DNA of 11,508 bases, taken from positions 1 through 11,508 of the forward strand of contig JABDRK010000117.1 of NCBI GenBank assembly GCA_013041785.1, in the 5' to 3' direction. How positions within the stretch are numbered: the first letter of the stretch is position 1; each line of letters opens with the position of its first letter. Source of the DNA: Eudoraea sp. (GTDB lineage: Bacteria; Bacteroidota; Bacteroidia; Flavobacteriales; Flavobacteriaceae). Shown here one piece after another: positions 1-5,776 of this stretch. Position numbers and translations under genes: made by a program. A model generated the notes under the pieces. It had not been told where the DNA came from and did not search any database. It saw only the letters and a program-made list of their open reading frames with translations.

Positions 1-467
1 GCCGGAGAGGCAATGATACCCGGATGGCTGGCGATAACAAACGGACGGATATACAGGGAATTCCCTACACCCGGTTTGATCCACTCCTGGTCCAGCGTAA
101 GCAACGTTTTTAACCCTTCAAAAAAATACTCCTCAGGGAAAGCCGGCATGGCCAGGCGCTCACTGGAACGGTTTATCCTTTTGAAATTCTCATCCGGCCG
201 GAACATCCAAATGCCACCATTATCATCTTTATAAGCTTTCATTCCCTCAAATACCGCCTGCCCGTAGTGAAATACACGAGCCGAAGGCTCCATCATCAGG
301 GGCTGATAAGGCATGATTTTTGGAGTTTGCCATTGCCCATCTTTGTAATCACATATAAACATATGGTCAGTGAAATACTCTCCAAAGGGCAAGTGGTTAA
401 AGTCTACCTGTGTAATCTTGGAAGATTTGGCTTTTTCAACAATAAGGTGCTTTGTAGTGACGTCCAT
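1..467 (-). CDS. ilvE: Branched-chain amino acid aminotransferase, N-terminal part (cut by window edge)
   Basis: PLP-dependent transaminase that interconverts leucine, isoleucine and valine with their 2-oxo acids, using 2-oxoglutarate/glutamate, in the cytosol. About 155 codons are visible; the rest lies left of the window. The reading starts at an ATG (complement of 465-467) with residues MDVTTKHLIVEKAKSS. Recognisable family II BCAT motifs are ARVFHYGQAVFEGMKAYK near residues 63-80, the FRPDENFKRINRSSERLAMP block around 89-108, and NSLYIRPFVIASHPG near 137-151, which lines the substrate pocket in known BCATs. The PLP lysine should be in the missing part. The gene diverges from the DUF4920 lipoprotein gene. 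A TATATTTG promoter element lies 29 nt upstream of the start. The family call is secure; ilvE is the usual symbol. Confidence 0.93.
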   Translation of the reverse strand, partial: MDVTTKHLIVEKAKSSKITQVDFNHLPFGEYFTDHMFICDYKDGQWQTPKIMPYQPLMMEPSARVFHYGQAVFEGMKAYKDDNGGIWMFRPDENFKRINRSSERLAMPAFPEEYFFEGLKTLLTLDQEWIKPGVGNSLYIRPFVIASHPGIIASP

Positions 468-496
468 ATTCGTTGTTTTAACAGTATAAAATTACG

Positions 497-504
497 CAAA
501 TATA
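497..504 (-). promoter_or_regulatory. Promoter -7 element TATATTTG for ilvE
   Basis: Read on the minus strand, this is an exact match to the Bacteroidetes -7 consensus TAnnTTTG. It predicts transcription starting near 490-493 and a 5' leader of about 25 nt before the ilvE ATG. I see no clear TTTG -33 element at the usual 17-23 nt spacing, so the assignment rests on the -7 match and its position. Confidence 0.55.
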
Positions 505-573
505 CCTACTTGCCGTTTCTTTTTTCAGCGAAAATTCATGAGCTTTGTCACTGAAATCAAATCTTTATCAATA

Positions 574-1077
574 ATGAAAAAAATTAACATTTTGATTGGC
601 GTTTTAGCAGTTTTTATTAGCTGCCAGTCTGTTGAAAAACGTGAAAAGTCAGATAGTTCAAAGGAGGAATTGGTCGAATACGCTTCATTTGGAGCTGAGG
701 TTGATGTCACAGGAGCCAGTTCTCATCAGGATATGCTCGCCACCTACCAGCAACTTAAGGTTTCCGATACCGTCACTGCCAAATTTACGGCAGCGGTAAC
801 CGAGGTATGCCAGTCCAAGGGCTGCTGGATGAAATTGAAATTGGAAGATGGAAAAGAGGCAATGGTACGGTTTAAGGATTACGGATTTTTTGTTCCTAAA
901 GATATTGCAGGTAAGGAAGTAATCGTCAACGGAAACGCCTTTGTTGACATGATGAGTGTGGAAGATCAGCAACATTATGCGGAAGACGAGGGCAAATCTG
1001 CCGAGGAAATTGCCCTTATCACCTCCCCAAAGAAAACTTACAGCTTTGAAGCTTCCGGGGTACTAATCAAACAATAA
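574..1077 (+). CDS. DUF4920 family lipoprotein, function unknown
   Basis: 167-residue protein with a lipoprotein-type signal. MKK is followed by a hydrophobic stretch and Cys17 (context VFISC), so it is probably acylated at Cys17, with a charged Ser/Lys/Glu-rich tether (residues 18-36) after it. The C-terminal domain carries the hallmark CQSKGCWMKL (79-88, Cys79 and Cys84) followed by VRFKDYGFFVPKD (98-110), which I recognise as the DUF4920 family common in Bacteroidetes. Its biochemical function is not known; the paired cysteines could bind metal or form a disulfide (inference). I chose the ATG at 574 over an in-frame ATG at 538, because the longer form puts 12 polar residues in front of a normal signal peptide. 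It is probably cotranscribed with mnmD, which begins 1 nt after this stop. No convincing promoter is visible; GAGCTTTG at 540-547 is a weak candidate. Confidence 0.82.
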   Translation: MKKINILIGVLAVFISCQSVEKREKSDSSKEELVEYASFGAEVDVTGASSHQDMLATYQQLKVSDTVTAKFTAAVTEVCQSKGCWMKLKLEDGKEAMVRFKDYGFFVPKDIAGKEVIVNGNAFVDMMSVEDQQHYAEDEGKSAEEIALITSPKKTYSFEASGVLIKQ

Positions 1078-1078
1078 T

Positions 1079-1741
1079 TTGAAACGCAGGATTATTGAAA
1101 CTGCAGATGGCTCCAAAACCATCTTAATCGAAGATTGGCAAGAACAATACCATTCGATCCACGGGGCGGTCCAGGAGGCCTATCACGTATTTATCAAGCA
1201 GGGTTTATATGCTGTTGAAAAGCAGGAAATAGCAATACTCGAAATGGGTTTTGGGACGGGACTGAATGCTTTGATCACCTATTTGGAAAGCCAAAAAACA
1301 CCACTGAAAATCCGGTACTATGGGATTGAAGCGTACCCGGTCTCCCAGGAAGAACTGGCACAATTGAATTATGCAGCAATGCTGAAAACGCCCGGCCTGG
1401 AGGATGTATTCAAGCAAATGCATGATTATCCCTGGGAAGAAACGAGGGATCTTGCATCGAACTTTTCCCTGCACAAAAAGCGCATGAATTTCCAGGATGT
1501 TGCAGACAGCGAACAATACGACCTGATTTATTTTGATGCTTTTGGTCCCCGTGTTCAGCCCGAATTATGGACGCTTGAGCTATTTCAAAAGATGTACACA
1601 GCCTTACTACCCGGCGGAATTTTAGTTACCTACTCAGCTAAGGGTAGTGTGCGACGCGCTATGGAACAATGCGGTTTTCAGGTGGAAAGATTAGCAGGGC
1701 CCCCGGGCAAGCGGGAAATGCTCCGTGCAATTAAGCGCTGA
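1079..1741 (+). CDS. mnmD: tRNA (5-methylaminomethyl-2-thiouridine)(34)-methyltransferase, stand-alone MnmD
   Basis: 220 residues, matching the N-terminal methyltransferase domain of E. coli MnmC (Pfam Methyltransf_30) without the C-terminal FAD oxidase. The known reaction of that domain is SAM-dependent methylation of nm5(s2)U to mnm5(s2)U at the wobble position of certain tRNAs. Visible motifs: a conserved N-terminus with TADGSKT and YHSIHGAVQEAYHVFI (24-39); the SAM-binding loop EMGFGTGLN (55-63); an acidic strand end GIEAYP (82-87); the post-methylase motif YFDAFGPRVQPELW (151-164); and a C-terminal GPPGKREM (207-214). The start is a TTG at 1079. No ATG exists near the N-terminus, and starting here restores the family's usual MKRxI beginning. 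The start is 1 nt after the lipoprotein stop, with no Shine-Dalgarno, suggesting translational coupling. The family is secure; the exact uridine substrate depends on whether the partner MnmE/MnmG pathway makes nm5U or cmnm5U. Confidence 0.9.
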   Translation: MKRRIIETADGSKTILIEDWQEQYHSIHGAVQEAYHVFIKQGLYAVEKQEIAILEMGFGTGLNALITYLESQKTPLKIRYYGIEAYPVSQEELAQLNYAAMLKTPGLEDVFKQMHDYPWEETRDLASNFSLHKKRMNFQDVADSEQYDLIYFDAFGPRVQPELWTLELFQKMYTALLPGGILVTYSAKGSVRRAMEQCGFQVERLAGPPGKREMLRAIKR

Positions 1742-1821
1742 TCGGGTTCTTTAGATCGGAAATCCTTAAACAAGACTGTTAAACCTTAATTAAAGGTCCA
1801 AGGGGCCTCTGCCAAAAGCGA

Positions 1822-1829
1822 TATCTTTG
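1822..1829 (+). promoter_or_regulatory. Promoter -7 element TATCTTTG for the epimerase gene
   Basis: Exact TAnnTTTG match, 13 nt before the ATG at 1843. It predicts a start near 1834 and a leader shorter than about 10 nt. The spacing window upstream has no TTG -33 core. Confidence 0.5.
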
Positions 1830-1842
1830 CAAAAAATTGGGG

Positions 1843-2760
1843 ATGAAGCTGTTAATCACCGGAGCAACCGGGCTGGTAGGAGGAGAATTGGTAAGGATTT
1901 GTCGGGAAGAAGGTATCCCAATAAACTACCTCACTACACGCAGGGAAAAGATTGAAAATACAGAAAACTACCAGGGATTCTACTGGAATCCTGACTCAGG
2001 TGAAATAGATCCGGCCTGTTTTGAGGGAGTAACGGCAATAATTAACCTTGCCGGGGCTTCTGTTGCTAAAAGATGGACAAAAGCGCACAAGGAAAAGATA
2101 CTAAATAGCCGTATTCGCAGTCTAAAAACCTTGTATGCAGGTTTGGAAGAGGCAAAAACGGCTAAGATCGAAACGTTGGTATCGGCCTCTGCTATTGGAA
2201 TCTACCCCGGTTCTTTAACCGAGTATTACACGGAGGATACTAATGCAAAAGAGGCTGGTTTCTTAGGCCAGGTTGTTGAACAGTGGGAAGGGGAAATCCT
2301 TGAATTCGAAAAACTGGATATACGTCCGGTTGTTGTCCGGATTGGACTGGTTCTTTCCGAGCAGGGAGGGGCCTTGCCACAGATGGTCAAACCCGTTAAA
2401 AATTATGTTGGAGCTGCAATGGGAAGTGGGGAGCAATGGCAATCCTGGATCCATTTGGAAGACCTTGCCCGCCTGTTTTTGTTTTTGACAGAGAAAAAAC
2501 TGAATGGAATTTTCAATGGAGTAGCTCCCAATCCGGTTACCAACAAAAGACTTACCCGTGAAATTGCCAAGGTATTTGAACGGCCTTTGTTCCTGCCGAA
2601 TATACCGGAATTTATAATGAGGCTGATTTTAGGAGAAATGGCTACTATTCTGTTTTCCAGTCATCGTGTGAGTTGCCAAAAGGCAGAAAAGCACGGCTTT
2701 AATTTTCATTTTCAGAATATCTGCAGTGCACTGCAAGATCTTCATAAACGTTGGCAATAG
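1843..2760 (+). CDS. TIGR01777 family epimerase (YfcH/SDR39U1-like), NAD(P)-binding
   Basis: 305 residues, the usual size for this atypical extended SDR family. The substrate and physiological role are not established. Visible elements: an N-terminal Rossmann motif GATGLVG (7-13); the family signature NLAGASVAKRW followed by KEKILNSRI (68-91); a substrate-pocket segment SASAIGIYP (114-122); a WEGE helix (149-152); IHLEDLA (203-209); and the C-terminal DUF1731 domain with LPNIPEFIMR, LGEMA and SSHRVSCQKAEKHGF (251-286). The segment after SASAIGIYP lacks the plain YxxxK catalytic pair of classical SDRs, as I would expect for this family. I chose ATG 1843; a TTG at 1837 would add only two residues. 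The gene appears monocistronic, with a promoter element at 1822-1829 and a terminator-like hairpin at its stop codon. Confidence 0.88.
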   Translation: MKLLITGATGLVGGELVRICREEGIPINYLTTRREKIENTENYQGFYWNPDSGEIDPACFEGVTAIINLAGASVAKRWTKAHKEKILNSRIRSLKTLYAGLEEAKTAKIETLVSASAIGIYPGSLTEYYTEDTNAKEAGFLGQVVEQWEGEILEFEKLDIRPVVVRIGLVLSEQGGALPQMVKPVKNYVGAAMGSGEQWQSWIHLEDLARLFLFLTEKKLNGIFNGVAPNPVTNKRLTREIAKVFERPLFLPNIPEFIMRLILGEMATILFSSHRVSCQKAEKHGFNFHFQNICSALQDLHKRWQ

Positions 2761-2790
2761 TGGGAAAATTACTTTTCCCAATTGCCTTTA
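2753..2790 (+). terminator. Rho-independent-type hairpin overlapping the epimerase stop
   Basis: GGCAAT (2753-2758), a 2-nt AG bulge, TGGGAAAA (2761-2768), loop TTAC, TTTTCCCA (2773-2780), ATTGCC (2781-2786). This gives a 14-bp bulged stem. The stem includes the stop codon at 2758-2760 and is followed by a short, weak TTTA tail, so termination efficiency is uncertain. Confidence 0.55.
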
Positions 2791-2858
2791 AAACCCACTT
2801 TCACTGCACCGTATAGGCATTATCGAGAATTACCCATAGTGCTTCGGCGATTTTTTAA

Positions 2859-2874
2859 TGACATTTTGACATTT
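2859..2874. repeat. Tandem 8-nt direct repeat TGACATTT x2 in the grpE promoter
   Basis: Two perfect adjacent copies of TGACATTT (2859-2866, 2867-2874). The second copy contributes to the -33 TTTG and also forms the left arm of an imperfect inverted repeat with AAATGGCA (2881-2888, 7 of 8 paired, 6-nt spacer). The placement over and just downstream of -33 would suit a regulator site, but no factor is known to me. Confidence 0.5.
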
Positions 2875-2897
2875 TTAAAGAAATGGCAGTACTTTTG
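2865..2897 (+). promoter_or_regulatory. grpE-dnaJ promoter (TTTG / TACTTTTG)
   Basis: A -33 TTTG (2865-2868) and an exact TAnnTTTG -7 element TACTTTTG (2890-2897) are separated by 21 nt, within the normal spacing for the Bacteroidetes primary sigma factor. Transcription should start near 2902, about 28 nt before the grpE ATG. Confidence 0.7.
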
Positions 2898-2929
2898 CCG
2901 TTCTTAAAAAGAAGTAAACCAATCGATTG

Positions 2930-3493
2930 ATGAGTAAAAAAGACAAGTCAGAGTTGGAAGATGTATTGCCTGAGGAGCAGTTGAATGAAAATGAACAGCC
3001 CGAAGAAGCATCTTCTGACCAAACCGATTTTGAAGCATCCGTTTCGGAAGAAGAGGCCTTGCGTACAGAATTATCTGCAGAAAAGGACAAGTTTTTAAGG
3101 CTTTTTGCCGAGTTTGAAAACTATAAGAAACGCACCTCTAAGGAGCGTATGGATCTCTTCAAAACGGCAGGTCAGGAAATTATGATAGCCCTGTTACCCG
3201 TCCTGGATGATTTCGACCGAGCCCTTACAGAAATGGCAAAAATGGAGGATAAGGAAATGTTCAAAGGTGTAGAGCTGATCAGTAATAAGCTAAAGGAAAC
3301 ATTGAAGTCCAAAGGCCTGGAGCTGATAGCAGTAAAACAGGGTGACAGTTTCGATGCGGAAGTTCATGATGCCATAACACAAATACCAGCCCCAAATAAG
3401 AAATTAAAAGGGAAGATCATAGATGTGGTCGAGAAGGGCTTTAAATTGGGGGACCGTATCATCAGGCATCCCAAGGTGGTTGTAGGAAATTAA
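2930..3493 (+). CDS. grpE: GrpE, nucleotide exchange factor of DnaK
   Basis: 187 residues. GrpE dimers release ADP from DnaK and so complete the Hsp70 cycle in the cytosol. Layout: a low-complexity acidic N-terminus (1-45); a long helix predicted to form the dimeric coiled coil, with FLRLFAEFENYKKRTSKE (55-72); the four-helix-bundle segment LLPVLDDFDRAL (88-99); and the C-terminal beta domain that contacts DnaK, with GLELI, GDSFDAEVHDAI and VVEKGFKLGDRIIRHPKVVV (129-185). I start at ATG 2930; a TTG at 2927 would add one residue. dnaJ follows 9 nt downstream, forming a chaperone dicistron. dnaK is not adjacent, so the operon differs from the grpE-dnaK-dnaJ order of many other bacteria. Confidence 0.96.
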   Translation: MSKKDKSELEDVLPEEQLNENEQPEEASSDQTDFEASVSEEEALRTELSAEKDKFLRLFAEFENYKKRTSKERMDLFKTAGQEIMIALLPVLDDFDRALTEMAKMEDKEMFKGVELISNKLKETLKSKGLELIAVKQGDSFDAEVHDAITQIPAPNKKLKGKIIDVVEKGFKLGDRIIRHPKVVVGN

Positions 3494-3502
3494 AAACAGG
3501 CA

Positions 3503-4618
3503 ATGAAGCAGGATTATTATGAAATATTAGGGGTGGATAAAAACGCCACAGCTGCCGAGATAAAAAAGGCATACCGGAAGAAGGCTATTGAGTACCATCC
3601 GGATAAGAATCCTGGCGATACCAAGGCCGAAGAAATGTTTAAAAAGGCAGCTGAAGCCTATGAAGTACTCAGCGACCCTGATAAAAAGGCCCGATATGAT
3701 CAATATGGGCATGCGGCATTTGAAGGCGGCGGATTTGGCGGAGGTGGCATGAATATGGAAGACATTTTCAGCCAATTCGGAGATATTTTTGGCAGTGCCT
3801 TTGGAGGCGGTTTTGGTGGCTTTGGTGGCTTTGGCGGAGGTGGCCAGCGCCGGGTTAAAGGGAGCAATTTGAGAATTCGTGTAACCCTTAGCCTGGAGGA
3901 TGTTGCCAATGGGGTTGAAAAAAAGGTAAAGGTTCGCAGGAAGGTAAAAGCGGCCGGCGTAACCTACAACACCTGTTCTACCTGCCGCGGAACAGGGCAA
4001 ATGACCAAAATAACCAATACCATACTGGGTCGTATGCAAACCAGTACCACCTGTCATACCTGCGGTGGTAGTGGCCAGGTTATTGATAAACGCCCTTCAG
4101 ATGCAGACGCACAGGGGTTGAAGGTTGTTGAGGAGACTGTAGCCATTAAAATTCCACCCGGTGTTGAAGACGGGATGCAGCTTAAAGTGGCGGGAAAAGG
4201 AAATGAGGCTCCGGGGAATGGTATTCCGGGAGATTTGTTGGTAGCCATTGAAACCAGGGAACACGAAACCCTGAAACGCGAAGGGGACAACCTGCATTAC
4301 GATCTTTATATTCCTATTTCCGATGCTATTCTGGGAACCTCTACGGAAATTGATACGGTAACAGGCAAAGTAAGGATCAAGCTGGAACCCGGGATTCAGT
4401 CGGGTAAGATATTACGTCTTAGAGGTAAAGGGATCGCCAGCCTTAATGGATATGGACACGGAGATCTTCTAGTGCATGTAAATGTCTGGACACCTAAAGA
4501 GCTTACCAAGGAGCAACGCGAATTTTTCGAAAAGATGCGCGGGCATGAAAATTTTGAACCAAAACCTGAAAAATCGGACAAATCCTTTTTTGAAAAGGTC
4601 AAGGATATGTTCTCTTAA
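3503..4618 (+). CDS. dnaJ: DnaJ (Hsp40) co-chaperone with reduced zinc finger
   Basis: 371 residues. DnaJ delivers unfolded clients to DnaK and stimulates its ATPase. Order: the J domain with HPD at 32-34; a Gly/Phe-rich linker with FGG repeats (75-114); a cysteine-rich region; CTD I and II with [24 protein letters not shown] (215-238) and LRLRGKGI (304-311); and a C-terminal tail ending KVKDMFS. The cysteine-rich region has only two CxxCxGxG motifs, CSTCRGTG (158-165) and CHTCGGSG (184-191), instead of four. By their spacing and the GQ that follows each, these correspond to motifs 2 and 3, the second zinc site, while motifs 1 and 4 are absent. The frame is intact, so this is not decay; from memory, flavobacterial DnaJ proteins often look like this. 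It is expressed with grpE. Confidence 0.95.
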   Translation: MKQDYYEILGVDKNATAAEIKKAYRKKAIEYHPDKNPGDTKAEEMFKKAAEAYEVLSDPDKKARYDQYGHAAFEGGGFGGGGMNMEDIFSQFGDIFGSAFGGGFGGFGGFGGGGQRRVKGSNLRIRVTLSLEDVANGVEKKVKVRRKVKAAGVTYNTCSTCRGTGQMTKITNTILGRMQTSTTCHTCGGSGQVIDKRPSDADAQGLKVVEETVAIKIPPGVEDGMQLKVAGKGNEAPGNGIPGDLLVAIETREHETLKREGDNLHYDLYIPISDAILGTSTEIDTVTGKVRIKLEPGIQSGKILRLRGKGIASLNGYGHGDLLVHVNVWTPKELTKEQREFFEKMRGHENFEPKPEKSDKSFFEKVKDMFS

Positions 4619-4626
4619 GGATTACG

Positions 4627-4656
4627 TTTTGTTTTTAAATAAAAAGCGTATATTTG
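4627..4656 (+). promoter_or_regulatory. Intergenic promoter (TTTTG / TATATTTG) downstream of dnaJ
   Basis: The -33 element TTTTG (4627-4631) and an exact TAnnTTTG -7 element (4649-4656) are spaced by 17 nt. The predicted start is near G4661, exactly at the foot of a hairpin. The promoter does not lead to an ORF before the terminator at 4708-4744, so it probably drives a small RNA. Confidence 0.6.
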
Positions 4657-4660
4657 ATTC

Positions 4661-4744
4661 GATATTGGGCAACCAATATTAATTTTCTTTTTCATAGCAA
4701 TTTTTTTCCCATCCTTAATTCTTTTAAGGGTGGGTTTTGTTTTT
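4661..4744 (+). ncRNA. Candidate small RNA between dnaJ and the ABC operon
   Basis: About 84 nt, delimited by a promoter on the left and an intrinsic terminator on the right. The 5' end forms ATATTGG-GCAA-CCAATAT (4662-4679), a perfect 7-bp stem with a GNRA tetraloop. A U-rich single-stranded stretch (about 4680-4707) follows, then the terminator hairpin. There is no ATG on the plus strand in this interval, so a coding role is unlikely. I do not recognise a known RNA family; it is too short for 6S, tmRNA or RNase P. A role acting by base pairing through the U-rich linker is inference only. The alternative is that the 5' hairpin and terminator together just end dnaJ transcription. Confidence 0.45.
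4708..4744 (+). terminator. Strong rho-independent terminator
   Basis: CCCATCCTTAA (4708-4718) pairs with TTAAGGGTGGG (4724-4734) over 11 bp with one G-U pair. The loop is 5 nt, and TTTTGTTTTT (4735-4744) follows. It ends transcription from dnaJ and from the intergenic promoter, insulating the downstream ABC operon. Confidence 0.85.
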
Positions 4745-4771
4745 AAGGGTGCTGCCAGGGAGGCATTCTAG

Positions 4772-4793
4772 CCACAGATCAAAAATACTGTGG
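4772..4793. promoter_or_regulatory. Inverted repeat CCACAG-N10-CTGTGG upstream of the ABC operon
   Basis: Perfect 6-bp arms (4772-4777, 4788-4793) around an A/T-rich 10-nt spacer. The repeat lies about 40-60 nt before the predicted transcription start, where an activator or repressor dimer could bind. The short arms mean chance cannot be excluded, and no regulator is assigned. Confidence 0.3.
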
Positions 4794-4819
4794 GGAACTA
4801 TTCTTTAGACCCATTTATC

Positions 4820-4827
4820 TATCTTTG
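4820..4827 (+). promoter_or_regulatory. Promoter -7 element TATCTTTG abutting the ABC ATPase start
   Basis: Exact TAnnTTTG match ending 1 nt before the first of two consecutive ATG codons (4829, 4832). Transcription should begin around 4831-4833, implying a leaderless mRNA read from the second ATG. No TTG -33 core is seen at the normal spacing. Confidence 0.5.
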
Positions 4828-4828
4828 A

Positions 4829-5776
4829 ATGATGTCGTACGAGAAGTCTATTCTGGTTGCCGAAGGTGTTACCAAGAGCTTTGGTAGTCATAAAGCACTC
4901 AACAGAGTATCCCTGTCCATTCCAGAAAACAGCATATATGGGGTTTTAGGGCCCAATGGAGCAGGTAAAACCACCTTCCTCCGCATTGTAAATCAAATTA
5001 CATATCCCGATTCCGGCACTGTGTATTTCAATGGAGAACCCCTGAAGCAAGAGCATGTGGCCATGATAGGGTATTTGCCTGAAGAAAGGGGCCTCTATAA
5101 AGGCATGAAAGTGGGGGAACAGGTACTTTACCTCGCACAGCTCAGGGGACTGGAGAAGCAGGAAGCGCGGGCCCGATTAAAATACTGGTTTGAACGACTA
5201 GATATCGGGGACTGGTGGAATCGGAAAATCCAGGAACTCTCTAAGGGAATGGCCCAAAAGATACAGTTTATCGTAACTGTGCTTCACGAGCCCAGGTTAT
5301 TGATTTTTGATGAGCCGTTTAGCGGTTTTGATCCCATCAATGCCAACATTATCAAAGAGGAAATTTTACACCTTAAAGAAAGAGGCGCTTCCATTATTTT
5401 TTCTACCCATCGTATGGAATCTGTGGAAGAACTTTGTGAATACATCGCCTTGCTTCACGAAGGTGAAGTAATACTGGACGGTAAGTTGTTTGATATCAAA
5501 AGGAAATACAAAAGAAATCTTTATTCGGTTCAATTAGAGACGGCTAAAGGAGAAGCAGCACTGGCTGGTCTCAGGGAGCACTTTCAGATACTATCTCCCC
5601 GTTTTGACCCTTTAATCGGGCATCTGGATTTTACGGTGCAGCTGGCTAACGGGGAAGCACAGCAATTTCTGGCAAAATTGGGCACTACCGGCAGCATAAT
5701 ACGATTTGTTGAAACTGTTCCCTCTGCCAACGAAATTTTTATTCAGACCGTTCAAGAAAAAATGGGAAATGAGTAA
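4829..5776 (+). CDS. ABC transporter ATP-binding protein (NatA-like, DUF4162 C-terminus)
   Basis: 315 residues, longer than a minimal nucleotide-binding domain because of a C-terminal extension (about 225-315) that looks like the DUF4162 domain. It should power the permease encoded next. Motifs: Walker A GPNGAGKT (41-48); Q-loop region GYLPEERGLY (81-90) with Glu where many ABC proteins have Gln, which is common in this subfamily; signature LSKGM (137-141); Walker B LLIFDEP (157-163); D-loop SGFDP (165-169); and H-loop His194. The substrate is unknown. NatA-type exporters move Na+ or drugs in Bacillus, but sequence alone does not fix that here. Two adjacent ATGs are possible starts; the promoter geometry favours 4832, which drops one residue. 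This is the first gene of the operon, and its stop overlaps the permease start by 8 nt (ATGAGTAA). Confidence 0.92.
   Translation: MMSYEKSILVAEGVTKSFGSHKALNRVSLSIPENSIYGVLGPNGAGKTTFLRIVNQITYPDSGTVYFNGEPLKQEHVAMIGYLPEERGLYKGMKVGEQVLYLAQLRGLEKQEARARLKYWFERLDIGDWWNRKIQELSKGMAQKIQFIVTVLHEPRLLIFDEPFSGFDPINANIIKEEILHLKERGASIIFSTHRMESVEELCEYIALLHEGEVILDGKLFDIKRKYKRNLYSVQLETAKGEAALAGLREHFQILSPRFDPLIGHLDFTVQLANGEAQQFLAKLGTTGSIIRFVETVPSANEIFIQTVQEKMGNE

Noticed and set aside
267..554. Plus-strand open frame of 95 codons over the ilvE start
   Set aside because: It lies opposite the strongly recognisable ilvE N-terminus and its promoter; the product has no motif.
538..573. Upstream in-frame ATG extending the DUF4920 lipoprotein
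   Set aside because: It would place 12 polar residues before the signal peptide and lies in the region where a promoter is expected.
3726..3845. GGT/GGC-rich repetitive tract that could be a minisatellite
   Set aside because: It encodes the Gly/Phe linker normal for DnaJ and stays in frame.
3527..4057. Long minus-strand open frame (176 codons) opposite dnaJ
   Set aside because: It is antisense to a clear dnaJ. Its openness follows from the codon bias and glycine-rich repeats of dnaJ, and the product resembles no protein.
4482..4682. Short plus-strand frame running out of dnaJ into the spacer
   Set aside because: It is a shifted frame of dnaJ for most of its length and crosses the intergenic promoter.
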